Source of the DNA: Actinomycetes bacterium
Lineage (GTDB): Bacteria; Actinomycetota; Actinomycetes; Actinomycetales; Dermabacteraceae
Length of the DNA stretch: 18,114 nt
Direction of reading: 5' to 3'
Assembly (NCBI GenBank): GCA_023389045.1
Contig: JAEWEZ010000103.1
Location: 1-18,114, forward strand
Under the pieces are notes generated by a model that worked only from the letters and a program-made list of their open reading frames with translations, made no database searches and was not told the DNA's origin. Positions within the stretch are counted from its first letter, which is position 1. Each line of letters opens with the position of its first letter. The translations under genes and the position numbers were made by a program. Below are positions 1 through 6,969 of the stretch, one piece after another.

Positions 1-363
1 ATCTTCAACGGTCTGGGTGATTCCATCTCGGCGCAGTCGGCGCATCCGCAGGAGGCGGCGCGGCTGATCGCTTTCCTCGCCTCGGATGAGGCGCAGGCGA
101 TTATCGGGCAGAAGGCACCGTTCTTCCCGGCCACCGATGTGGGCACCGAGACGGTCATCGAGGCCTATGAGAAACAGGGCCTAGACGTGCAGCCTTTCAC
201 CGAGCGTGTGGCGCGTGGGGAGACGGGGCTGTATCCGCTGGTGGAGAAGTCGGCGCAGGTGATGTCGATTATGCAGACGGCCTTCGATCAGCTCTGGATG
301 CGGCGCATCGAGCCCTCCGACTTCACGTCCTTCAATGAGCGGGTGAACGCGCTGTACAGCTGA
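1..363 (+). CDS. ABC transporter sugar-binding protein, C-terminal fragment
   Basis: Reading frame 1 is open from the first base to TGA at 361-363, giving the last 120 residues of a protein that starts outside the window. The visible part looks like the C-terminal lobe of a family-1 extracellular solute-binding protein. It has an alpha-helical AARLIAFLASDEAQAI segment (the usual 'aa-w-F-l-s-e-a-q' region), then KAPFFPATD, where these proteins name a residual domain before the final helices, and a closing helix with Q and W residues and FNERVNALYS. Such lipoproteins capture sugars outside the membrane and deliver them to an ABC permease. The signal peptide and lipobox lie off the left edge, so export and substrate cannot be judged. 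The convergent ROK repressor next door supports a sugar-uptake locus. The family call is from sequence feel over only 120 residues; the substrate is unknown. Confidence 0.8.
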   Translation: MFNGLGDSISAQSAHPQEAARLIAFLASDEAQAIIGQKAPFFPATDVGTETVIEAYEKQGLDVQPFTERVARGETGLYPLVEKSAQVMSIMQTAFDQLWMRRIEPSDFTSFNERVNALYS

Positions 364-385
364 GTGGGCACGGGCTGACGGGCGC

Positions 386-442
386 GGGCTGTGAGCGTGG
401 GGCTGTGGGTGCTGGGCCGACGGGGCAGGGCACTCACAGCCC
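386..442. terminator. Possible bidirectional terminator hairpin between convergent genes
   Basis: GGGCTGTGAG (386-395) is perfectly complementary to CTCACAGCCC (433-442). This could form a 10-bp stem with a long 37-base loop between the solute-binding protein gene and the convergent ROK gene; the right arm touches the ROK stop codon. There is no U-tract and the loop is long, so this is only a candidate. Confidence 0.3.
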
Positions 443-1566
443 TAGCTCATCCCCAGCCAGTGCTGCACGGCGATCACCGCCGCGCCCCGCGCCCACTCAT
501 CGAAGTCCTCGGCGAGCATCCGCACCCGCACCGACTGCTGGGCGGGCGCCAAATGCTCACGCAGGGCGGCCTCAAACGTCTCTGCCTCCCCGCGGATGAT
601 CGCCGCGGTTTCCCCACCGAGAACCACCGCTTCGGGATCCACCAGGGCCATCACAGCGGCGCAGGCCCGTACGAGAGCCATGGAAGCCTCCTGCAGAACC
701 TCCTGGGCCACCGGGTTCCCCGCAGCAGCCGCCTCCGCGAGACCCGCGGGCCCGGCCACGGGAAGCCCTCGGCGTGAGGCTGCGGCAAGGAGCGCCGAGG
801 TGCGCAGTGCCTGCCCGGCGGTGACGGTGTCACCGTTCTCGTCGGACCCCACCGGGAGGCGCTCGGTGAGCCCCGCCGCATGGTGATGCCCGATCACCAC
901 CTGGTCGTGGTGCACGATCCCGGTGGCGACCCCGGCACCCACCGTGATCAGCGCGAAAGAATTCAGCTCACGCCCCACGCCGAACCAGTGCACGGCGCTC
1001 AGCAGCGCGAGCAGGTCATTGCAGACGACCACCGGAAGCTCGCAGGCCTCTTCGAGGCGCACCGCCAGATCCACCGGATGGTCCCAGCCGAGAAGACCGG
1101 AGGAGAGCACCCGGGAACGGTTCTCCACCCGCCCTGCGAGGCTCACCCCGATCGTCGCCACCCGCGGATGCGCCTCCAGAAGCGGCTCGGTCAGCGTCTG
1201 GATCGAGGCGATCACCTGGTCGGCCCCGGTGCCGGCGAGGGGAAGGCGGAGTTCTTCGAGCAGGTGGGCGCGCACCGTCGTGACTGCGGCGTGCACCTCC
1301 GTGGCCGTGATTTTGACGCCGATGAAACGGGGGCCGTCATCGACCTCAACCTCAAGCGGTTCTTGCGGGCGTCCGGTGCCGATCGGCACCGGGGGCAGTT
1401 CACGAACCCATCCACTCTCGATGAGTTCCCGGCAGGCGCGAGTCACCGTCGGCATCGAAAGACCCGAGCGCACCGCCAGTTGCGTGCGGGGCCGGGCACC
1501 AAAACGCAGCAGGTCCCGGTACACAATCCGGGCACTATCGCCGGAGGGTCCACTGCGTGATTCCAC
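442..1566 (-). CDS. ROK-family transcriptional repressor
   Basis: A 374-residue protein with the usual two-part layout of ROK repressors. A winged helix-turn-helix occupies roughly residues 10-65 (RTQLAVRSGLSMPTVTRACR is the recognition region), followed by a GTGRP linker and a sugar-kinase-like ROK domain from about residue 80 to the end. ROK repressors bind a sugar or sugar phosphate and release DNA. The ROK domain here looks catalytically dead. The VCND segment keeps the Asp, but the glycine loop is degenerate (VGAGVATG), the AGE(I/L)GH signature is replaced by AGLTERLP, and the cysteine zinc-binding motif is absent. The start is GTG at 1566, supported by a TAGGCT -10 box exactly six bases upstream and no ribosome site, so translation is probably leaderless. 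It converges with the sugar-binding protein gene, its likely regulatory target. The ligand is unknown. Confidence 0.88.
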   Translation of the reverse strand: MESRSGPSGDSARIVYRDLLRFGARPRTQLAVRSGLSMPTVTRACRELIESGWVRELPPVPIGTGRPQEPLEVEVDDGPRFIGVKITATEVHAAVTTVRAHLLEELRLPLAGTGADQVIASIQTLTEPLLEAHPRVATIGVSLAGRVENRSRVLSSGLLGWDHPVDLAVRLEEACELPVVVCNDLLALLSAVHWFGVGRELNSFALITVGAGVATGIVHHDQVVIGHHHAAGLTERLPVGSDENGDTVTAGQALRTSALLAAASRRGLPVAGPAGLAEAAAAGNPVAQEVLQEASMALVRACAAVMALVDPEAVVLGGETAAIIRGEAETFEAALREHLAPAQQSVRVRMLAEDFDEWARGAAVIAVQHWLGMS

Positions 1567-1572
1567 GCCCTG

Positions 1573-1578
1573 AGCCTA
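1573..1578 (-). promoter_or_regulatory. Leaderless -10 box of the ROK gene
   Basis: On the minus strand TAGGCT (TANNNT) ends six bases before the GTG at 1566. No Shine-Dalgarno sequence lies between, which is the geometry of a leaderless actinobacterial promoter. No clear -35 box is seen. Confidence 0.6.
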
Positions 1579-1589
1579 GCGCGGGCTCG

Positions 1590-1595
1590 TACAGT
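1590..1595 (+). promoter_or_regulatory. Leaderless -10 box of the M3 peptidase gene
   Basis: TACAGT ends seven bases before ATG 1603 with no ribosome-binding site between, so the transcript probably begins at or next to the A of the start codon. It lies 11 bases from the opposing -10 box of the ROK gene. Confidence 0.65.
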
Positions 1596-1602
1596 ACTGC
1601 CC

Positions 1603-3669
1603 ATGACCTCCACCGCCCCACACGCCCCTGACCATCCCGAACTTGCGGGGAACCCGCTCGCGACCGAGTCCTCCCTCCCCTACGGTCTGCCGGACTTCGC
1701 CGCGATCCGCCTGGAGCACTTCGCCCCCGCCTTCGCCGCCGGTATCGCCGAGCAGCAGGAGATGCTGCGCGCGATCGCCGCGGACCCTGCCGAACCGACC
1801 TACGCGAATACCGTCGAGCCTCTCGAGCGCGGCAGCGATCTACTGGGCCGCACCTCCCGCATCTTCTTCCACCTCATGGGTGGTAACGGCACCGATGAGA
1901 TGCAGGAGATCGAGTCGGAGGTGGTTCCGCAGCTGACGGCGCTGCGCTCCCAGACCTACCTGGATGAGGCGCTGTTCCGTCGCGTCGATGCGGTCGCCCA
2001 GAACCCGGGAGACCTCACCCCCGAGCAGCAGATGATCCTGGAGCGCCTGCATCAGCGTTTCGTGCTCTCCGGGGCGCGGCTGAGCGCGCAGGACCGTGAG
2101 CGCCTGGCCGCCCTCGACCAGGAGATTTCGACTCTGCAGACGCGTTTCTCGCAGGGCGTGAAGAAGGACCTCAAGGCCGCAGCCGTGCATGTGACCGATG
2201 AGGCGCTGCTGGAGGGTCTGGATGCCTCCCAGCGGGCGACCGCGCGCACCGCAGCTGAGGACGCCGGTCGGGACGGCTGGCTGTTCACCCTGATCCTGCC
2301 GACGGTGCAGCCGCTTCTGCGCAGCGCTGAAGTGCGTTCCCTGCGCGAAATGCTCTACCGCGCCTCCGTGGAGCGGGGCGAGGAGACCTGGGATCTCGCC
2401 GCTCAGATCGCGGCCGCCCGCGCCCGCAAAGCCGAACTGCTGGGCTTTGCAGACTTCGCCTCCCTCGCCGTGGCCGACCGCACCGCCGCTGTGCCGGAGC
2501 GGGTCGAAGACCTCTTCGCGCAGGCCACCCCGGCCGCCATGCGCAATGTGGAGCGGGAAGCCGCCCGGATTGCCGAGCGGGCCGCCGCCGATGGAATCCA
2601 GACGGTCGAGCCCTGGGACTGGCCCTTCTATGAAGCGCTCGTGCGCGCCGAGGACTACAGCGTCGATCAGACGGAGCTTCAGCCGTACTTTGTGCTGGAT
2701 CGGGTGCTGGTCGACGGGGTGTTCCGTGCCGCCGGTGAGGTGTACGGGCTGAGCTTCACCGAGCGTCCCGACCTCGTGGCGCATCACGAGCTTGCGCGCA
2801 TCTGGGAGGTTTTTGACGCCGACGGGACCGGTATTGGCCTGTTCATTGGCGACTACTTCACCCGCGATACCAAACGCGGCGGCGCCTGGATGAACGCCCT
2901 GCAGGTGCAGTCCTTCGAACGCGGCACCCATCCGGTCATCGCTAACACCATGAATGTCTCGCGCCCCGCAGCGGGCGAGCCGGCCTACGTCTCCCTCGAC
3001 GAGGTCAACACCATGTTCCACGAGTTCGGGCATGCCCTGCACGGCCTGCTCAGCGCCGTGGACTCCCCCACAGTCTCCGGCACCGCCGTTCCCCGTGACG
3101 TGGTCGAGTTCCCCTCGCAGGTCAATGAGATGTGGTCCCTGCGCCCGGGCATCGTCGAGCAGTACGCACGCCATCAGGAGACCGGTGAGCCGGTCCCGGC
3201 GGAACTGCTGCAGAAGGTCGAGCAGGCCGCCCTGTGGGGTGAAGGTTTCGCCACGGTCGAATACCTGGCAGCCGCGGTTCTGGACTGGCGCTGGCACCGC
3301 CTAAGCGCCGAGCAGGCCGCAGCGGTCACCGATCCGCGAGCCTTTGAAGCCGAGCAGTTGGAGCAGGCCGGGCTTAGCCATCCGCTGGTTGCTCCCCGCT
3401 ACCGCACCGGCTACTTCAACCACACCTTCTCCGGTGGGTACGCGGCCGGCTACTACTCCTACCTGTGGGCGGAGGTGTTCGACGCCGACTGCGTGGCCTG
3501 GTTCGAGGAGCAGCTCGCGGCGGGTCGTTCACTGCGGGATGCGGGTGACGCCTTCCGCGCCGGGGTGCTCTCGCGCGGTGGGTCGGTGGACATGGTGAAG
3601 GCCTACGCCGCCTTCCGTGGACGTGACCGCGAGGTGCGGCACCTGCTGGAGCGGCGCGGGCTGCTCTGA
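1603..3669 (+). CDS. dcp: M3-family zinc metallopeptidase, peptidyl-dipeptidase Dcp type
   Basis: A 688-residue protein, close to the roughly 680 residues of E. coli Dcp. M3 peptidases are cytoplasmic zinc enzymes that finish degrading short peptides; Dcp removes C-terminal dipeptides. The zinc site is clear: H473-E-F-G-H477 gives two ligands and the catalytic E474, and E502 in VVEFPSQ is the expected third ligand 25 residues later. The N-terminal segment (NPLATESSLPYGLPDF, then PTYANTVEPLE) and the substrate-binding region near YFNHTFSGGYAAGYYSY match the Dcp branch better than oligopeptidase A, although the exact cleavage preference is inferred. The ATG at 1603 is supported by a TACAGT -10 box seven bases upstream. 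The gene stands alone, divergent from the ROK repressor, and ends at a strong hairpin. No signal peptide is seen. Confidence 0.95.
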   Translation: MTSTAPHAPDHPELAGNPLATESSLPYGLPDFAAIRLEHFAPAFAAGIAEQQEMLRAIAADPAEPTYANTVEPLERGSDLLGRTSRIFFHLMGGNGTDEMQEIESEVVPQLTALRSQTYLDEALFRRVDAVAQNPGDLTPEQQMILERLHQRFVLSGARLSAQDRERLAALDQEISTLQTRFSQGVKKDLKAAAVHVTDEALLEGLDASQRATARTAAEDAGRDGWLFTLILPTVQPLLRSAEVRSLREMLYRASVERGEETWDLAAQIAAARARKAELLGFADFASLAVADRTAAVPERVEDLFAQATPAAMRNVEREAARIAERAAADGIQTVEPWDWPFYEALVRAEDYSVDQTELQPYFVLDRVLVDGVFRAAGEVYGLSFTERPDLVAHHELARIWEVFDADGTGIGLFIGDYFTRDTKRGGAWMNALQVQSFERGTHPVIANTMNVSRPAAGEPAYVSLDEVNTMFHEFGHALHGLLSAVDSPTVSGTAVPRDVVEFPSQVNEMWSLRPGIVEQYARHQETGEPVPAELLQKVEQAALWGEGFATVEYLAAAVLDWRWHRLSAEQAAAVTDPRAFEAEQLEQAGLSHPLVAPRYRTGYFNHTFSGGYAAGYYSYLWAEVFDADCVAWFEEQLAAGRSLRDAGDAFRAGVLSRGGSVDMVKAYAAFRGRDREVRHLLERRGLL

Positions 3670-3682
3670 TCCTGCCCTGATC

Positions 3683-3732
3683 CTGCAGTTTTCTGCAGCC
3701 GAGGCCGCCGATGCAGATGCATCGGCGGCCTC
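3683..3732 (+). terminator. Double hairpin, probable terminator of dcp
   Basis: Two adjacent inverted repeats follow the dcp stop codon. A small one is CTGCAG-TTTT-CTGCAG (3683-3698). A strong one has GAGGCCGCCGATGC (3701-3714) paired with its perfect complement at 3719-3732 around a 4-base loop. It is followed by the pyrimidine-rich stretch CTTCTGTAA rather than a true U-run. Confidence 0.7.
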
Positions 3733-3800
3733 CTTCTGTAATGCTGGACAAACGCCGAGGTATCGCTCCGGCGCCACCCACGACGATCAGGGGATGTCCT

Positions 3801-4541
3801 ATGACTCAGCCGGACCAGACCGCTGCCACCTCCACTGTGGAAGAGGGCCAGACCATCTACACCGCCTACGAGCTGGACTTCATGCTCGGCCTGCGGTCCA
3901 CCGAGGCCGGGGCCCGCACCCGGGACCAGATCGGTCTGCGTAGCGCACCGGAGGAGGCACGCGAGTACGTGACCGCTGCCGTCACCTCGGGTCTGCATGC
4001 GCGCGGCAAGGTGGCCCGCTCGGCCGATGGCCAGTGGCTTCTGGGCGAGGAGGCGCAGGTGCTCGCCACCGCACTCACGGCCGCTGACCGCTGGCTGGGT
4101 ATTGCACTCGTGCAAGGTGATGCGATGCGCATGGCCTTCGTGATCAAAGCCAATGAGGCCGTGATCATGCTGACCCAGGACGAGCTGGACTCCTTCGCCG
4201 TGACCGCTCTGCCCGATCCGCAGTCGGTTCCCGGTGCACTCGCGGGCGTGTGCAGCGCCTTCCTCGCCGAGGGCATGGGGCGCACCGTCTCGCTGCGCCG
4301 CACCGATTCCACGGACGGCACCGAAAATGTGCAGCTCATGTTCCATGTGGAAGAGGACGGTTCCTGGAAGGTCGGTCACCTGCCGCTGGATGAAAGCGGC
4401 GTGCTGTCTGTTTCCGATCTGGGGCGCTCCGAGGTGGAAGAAGCGCTACGCCTGTTGTGGGCCGAGGGCCGCAGCGAAGCGCCGTCGGCCGCTGCGGATG
4501 TTTCCGCGGCAGAGGCCGACGACGCTGCAGGCGATGCCTGA
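3801..4541 (+). CDS. Uncharacterised 246-residue protein
   Basis: The start is ATG 3801, reading MTQPDQTAATST; an in-frame upstream extension to 3711 would run through the dcp terminator and is rejected. A purine stretch, AGGGGATG, about six bases upstream is a weak ribosome site. The protein is soluble, with no signal peptide or membrane segment. It is alternating alpha/beta in feel, with a predicted helix near residues 20-60, a beta-rich middle (RMAFVIKANEAVIMLTQDEL near residues 110-130) and an Ala/Glu-rich acidic tail. The arrangement of a helical N-terminus, a strand pair with A-V-x-M-L-T and a final strand plus helix faintly recalls EspG-like chaperones of type VII secretion, but I see no ESX genes nearby and do not assign it. 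It converges with the DUF4126 gene, leaving 17 bases between stop codons. Confidence 0.75.
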   Translation: MTQPDQTAATSTVEEGQTIYTAYELDFMLGLRSTEAGARTRDQIGLRSAPEEAREYVTAAVTSGLHARGKVARSADGQWLLGEEAQVLATALTAADRWLGIALVQGDAMRMAFVIKANEAVIMLTQDELDSFAVTALPDPQSVPGALAGVCSAFLAEGMGRTVSLRRTDSTDGTENVQLMFHVEEDGSWKVGHLPLDESGVLSVSDLGRSEVEEALRLLWAEGRSEAPSAAADVSAAEADDAAGDA

Positions 4542-4558
4542 TCTCTGACTGCGACCGC

Positions 4559-5212
4559 TCACACGGGCGTCGGGCCATGCGGCCCGGCGCCCATCGTCGT
4601 GGCAGCAACCGCTGCACCCTGGCGGGCTGCCGCACGCTGAGCGCGGGCTTCCCGGATGCGTGCACGCAGGTTCGTGTATCGACGCCGCACCCACAGCAGC
4701 GCCCAGATCCCGAACCCGATCATGATCAGCGCAAGAATCCCGGCAACCGCCGGCAGCACGATCGTCAGCAGACCCACCACCACAACAGCGGCGTCTTCCC
4801 CGAAGGACACCAGTGCATTGGTCACCGGCTCCGGGGAGGTGTTCACCGCGGCGCGAGTGGTTGCCTTCGCCGCATGCGCACCAAGCGCCATGCCACCACC
4901 GAGCACGGCCATCACGATCGCGGTCACGGTGTCGGTTTCGCCGGCGAGCAGGTAGCCAAGGGCGCCACCGGCCACGGGACGGATCACCGTGTGCAGCAGA
5001 TCCCAGAAGGAGTCGAGCCAGGCGATCTTGTCGGCCGCAAAGTCAACCACCAGCAGGATCCCGGCAATCACCAGCACATCGGTGCGCTGCAGAACAAGCG
5101 GCACCTGCTCCAGGCTGAAGAGCCTGCCCGTCAGGCCCAGCAGAAAGATCATGAAGTAGGGGCGCACCCCACTGACCCAGCCGGAGCCGAGCGTCATCAT
5201 CAGGGATTCCAC
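4559..5212 (-). CDS. DUF4126 family membrane protein
   Basis: A 217-residue integral membrane protein. Recognisable DUF4126 features are SGVRPYF at residues 14-20 directly before the first hydrophobic segment, DKIAWLDSFWDLLHTVIRP at 61-79 (the family's conserved D-K-x-x-x-x-D-x-x-W-D-x-x-H-T-x-x-R-P run), and a Gly/Ala-rich pair of helices around 80-113. Two further hydrophobic stretches near 140-175 are followed by a strongly basic C-terminal tail (RRRYTNLRARIREARAQR) that should face the cytoplasm. The function of the family is unknown. The start is GTG 5212, chosen because GAGGAGG lies about ten bases upstream; ATG codons four and five residues further in are alternatives. It is read in the same direction as the PH-like membrane gene but 269 bases away, so probably has its own promoter. 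Confidence 0.88.
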   Translation of the reverse strand: MESLMMTLGSGWVSGVRPYFMIFLLGLTGRLFSLEQVPLVLQRTDVLVIAGILLVVDFAADKIAWLDSFWDLLHTVIRPVAGGALGYLLAGETDTVTAIVMAVLGGGMALGAHAAKATTRAAVNTSPEPVTNALVSFGEDAAVVVVGLLTIVLPAVAGILALIMIGFGIWALLWVRRRYTNLRARIREARAQRAAARQGAAVAATTMGAGPHGPTPV

Positions 5213-5481
5213 GGCGTGGCCCTCCTCATCGTCATTGTGGCCGTACGGCCTGGATCGTTATGGTCTGTGTGGTCTGGACCCCGACCGGTCTGGCGGCCTT
5301 TCCTCGCCTGCACAGCGGTTGTGTCTGATCTAGCGGTGCGACCCCTCCTGCAGCGTGCCCCCAGGGGTCGATGGGGCCGACGGGGCCGGCCTCCGCGGAA
5401 GTAACGCTACGGAGCCCCCTCGTGTTCCCGCCCCTCATCCTCCCACGACCTCGAACTTGCGTCCTCTACCCCGTGAGGCGA
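5213..5481. other. Intergenic region with palindrome and hairpin, no gene seen
   Basis: 269 bases separate the two minus-strand membrane protein genes. It contains a perfect 12-base palindrome, GGCCGTACGGCC (5239-5250), in the probable leader of the DUF4126 gene. It also contains an 8-bp inverted repeat, CGACCCCT (5339-5346) with AGGGGTCG (5363-5370). I cannot identify a convincing promoter. A minus-strand reading frame here has a Gly/Arg-rich composition typical of spurious high-GC frames. Confidence 0.45.
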
Positions 5482-6135
5482 TCACATACCGCCGCCAAGC
5501 ATCCCCCTGCGCTCCTGGCCTTTCAGGTGCCGACGCAGGCGGTACAGGTCGCGATTTTCCGCCGCACCCCACTGCCACAAATGCCGGTTAAAGACGGTGA
5601 GCACTACCCGTCGACCATCATGAAGCCGCAGCGCCGAGGTCAGCCCGTGCACCGGATGCACCACACGGGACTCAACCTCAGCCACATCAGCCCAGGCCAC
5701 TGTGCGTTCGCCGAGGCCATTCCTGATCCGCAGTGCGCGGCCATACACCTCGACGCAGCCCCGTGCCACCCCGAGGGCTGCCACCGCGAATCGCACCGCG
5801 ACCAGGGTGCACAGGGCGGCCAGGATAAACAGCAGGATGAGCAGCACGACGCGACCGATCCCGGGCGCATGCCCCGCCGGCACCATGAGCATGGAGATCA
5901 CCGCAGCAACAGCCAGTACGAAAGCCGCGGCCAGAGCGAAGGCCGCGAACACTGCTCGCACACCCGCTTGCTCCGTGCGATCGGGCGACTGGATCACCCC
6001 CAGGAGCCGATCAGGAGTGGCCTCAGCAGGGTTCAGGGCATCGACGGCGCGCTGCACCGTTGCTGAGGATCTGCTGTAGTCCGGCAGGGCACGCGGCCCC
6101 GTCGTCTCCGGCCCGATATGCCGTGGGATCGTCAT
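5482..6135 (-). CDS. Membrane protein with PH-like C-terminal domain
   Basis: A 217-residue protein. Residues 1-55 form a hydrophilic N-terminus. Two transmembrane helices at about 61-84 and 95-122 are joined by a short Pro/Gly loop. From about 125 a beta-rich domain follows (CVEVYGRALRIRNGLGERTV, then WADVAEVESRV, LRLHDGRRVVL and a final helix with ENRDLYRLRRHL). This two-helix plus beta-barrel layout is that of the bacterial membrane-anchored PH-like proteins common in Actinobacteria. In these the PH domain lies in the cytoplasm, and no molecular function is established. The ATG at 6135 is supported by TAGCCT six bases upstream with no Shine-Dalgarno site. It is divergent from the next gene with a 56-base gap. 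The domain call rests on strand pattern and topology only. Confidence 0.8.
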   Translation of the reverse strand: MTIPRHIGPETTGPRALPDYSRSSATVQRAVDALNPAEATPDRLLGVIQSPDRTEQAGVRAVFAAFALAAAFVLAVAAVISMLMVPAGHAPGIGRVVLLILLFILAALCTLVAVRFAVAALGVARGCVEVYGRALRIRNGLGERTVAWADVAEVESRVVHPVHGLTSALRLHDGRRVVLTVFNRHLWQWGAAENRDLYRLRRHLKGQERRGMLGGGM

Positions 6136-6141
6136 GGTGTC

Positions 6142-6147
6142 AGGCTA
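6142..6147 (-). promoter_or_regulatory. Leaderless -10 box of the PH-like membrane protein gene
   Basis: On the minus strand TAGCCT ends six bases before ATG 6135 and no ribosome-binding site lies between, indicating leaderless transcription. Confidence 0.6.
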
Positions 6148-6179
6148 GGCGGTGGCGCCACGGGATGCGAAGGCACGCG

Positions 6180-6185
6180 TACAGT
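6180..6185 (+). promoter_or_regulatory. Leaderless -10 box of the 209-residue protein gene
   Basis: TACAGT ends six bases before ATG 6192. The hexamer is identical to the one before dcp, with spacing shorter by one base. No ribosome-binding site is present. Confidence 0.65.
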
Positions 6186-6191
6186 GCGGCC

Positions 6192-6821
6192 ATGAGCGAT
6201 TCCGCCCCACGCTTCCGTCGGCCCGCTTCCCTGTTCCCCGCCCGCGCCGAAGCCATCGAAGGAGAGCCCGATCCGGCAACCCGCACGGACCTGGCGCATC
6301 ATTCCGCACGCGCGCTGCTCGACGGGGTCTTCCACAGCAGCGACCCCGAGGTGGTGCAGCGGGTCGTGGCCCTGGCCCAGGAGGAAGGCCTCACCGACCT
6401 TGCAGCGCTCTGGTCTGGCTCCCCGGCCGACACTCTCCCGGGGGCGCTCTGGCGCCTGTATGTGCTGCACACCTGGGGTCAAATGCAGGGTGAGGATGTT
6501 GTCCGACGGTACCGAGAGGGGGCGCGCACCGTGCCTGGGCTGCGGTACCTGGCCGGCTTCGCGGAACCGCCGAATGTGCAGCAGGTGCGGGTCGCGCTCG
6601 ACGATATTCTGCGGGGCGCCTTTACCGGCGACCTCGCTATTGCGCTCGCACGCGCTGGAGCGGTCGCTGTGCTCTGCGCCCACGGCACTGCACACCTGGC
6701 CGACGGCGAGCACGACCCGGAGCGTCAGCGCGAGCTGACCCTGCAGGCAGGGCGCCTGCTCTCCACCGGGGAGGAGCTGGGGGCGGCGGCGCGTCTCGCA
6801 GCGCAGGGCGCCCTCGACTAA
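6192..6821 (+). CDS. Uncharacterised actinobacterial conserved protein, 209 residues
   Basis: A soluble, largely helical protein starting MSDSAPRFRRPASLFP. I recognise the pattern RPASLFPxRxExxxGEP at the N-terminus, then DTLPGALWRLYVLHTW near residues 80-95 and GAFTGDLAIALARA near residue 150. These are conserved in an actinobacterial family of unknown function, and I recall relatives in genomes labelled misleadingly as RNA polymerase beta subunit, which this is not. There is no signal peptide, membrane helix or known catalytic motif. A longer in-frame upstream start at 6060 would overlap the divergent gene's promoter and coding region and is rejected in favour of ATG 6192, which has a TACAGT box six bases upstream. 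The last codons and stop lie in a 14-base tandem duplication. Its job is unknown. Confidence 0.82.
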   Translation: MSDSAPRFRRPASLFPARAEAIEGEPDPATRTDLAHHSARALLDGVFHSSDPEVVQRVVALAQEEGLTDLAALWSGSPADTLPGALWRLYVLHTWGQMQGEDVVRRYREGARTVPGLRYLAGFAEPPNVQQVRVALDDILRGAFTGDLAIALARAGAVAVLCAHGTAHLADGEHDPERQRELTLQAGRLLSTGEELGAAARLAAQGALD

Positions 6822-6835
6822 GCGCCCTCGACTCA
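6808..6835 (+). repeat. 14-base tandem duplication over a stop codon
   Basis: GCGCCCTCGACTAA (6808-6821, ending with the stop codon TAA) is followed at once by GCGCCCTCGACTCA (6822-6835). This looks like a slipped-strand duplication of the gene end; the second copy lies outside the reading frame. Confidence 0.85.
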
Positions 6836-6892
6836 AGGGCCCCGCGCCCCGCGCTCTGCTATTCCTGCGCGACAGTCCCCGTCGCGAGATGC

Positions 6893-6950
6893 CCGTCGGC
6901 CCCTCCCGGTTCGCCCGCCCCGTCGGCCCCTCCCGGTTCACCCGCCCCCG
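6893..6950. repeat. 27-base tandem repeat, about two copies
   Basis: A unit beginning CCGTCGGCCCCTCCCGGTTC starts at 6893 and again at 6920, with one base difference (G/A) inside the copy. A third partial copy (CCGTCGGCCCC) begins at about 6948. The unit is extremely C-rich on the plus strand. Confidence 0.85.
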
Positions 6951-6969
6951 TCGGCCCCGACCTTTCGGC

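Noticed and set aside
1840..3297. 485-codon minus-strand frame opposite dcp
   Set aside because: Mirror of the dcp frame, with no family pattern and no ribosome site; dcp carries the HEFGH motif.
3711..3800. Upstream extension of the 246-residue protein
   Set aside because: It would start inside the loop of the dcp terminator hairpin; ATG 3801 gives a sensible N-terminus.
4457..5404. 315-codon plus-strand frame over the DUF4126 gene
   Set aside because: His/Arg/Gln-rich antisense frame; the minus strand shows membrane helices and the DUF4126 signature.
5232..5438. Small minus-strand frame (68 codons) between the two membrane protein genes
   Set aside because: No ribosome site, atypical composition and no recognisable motif.
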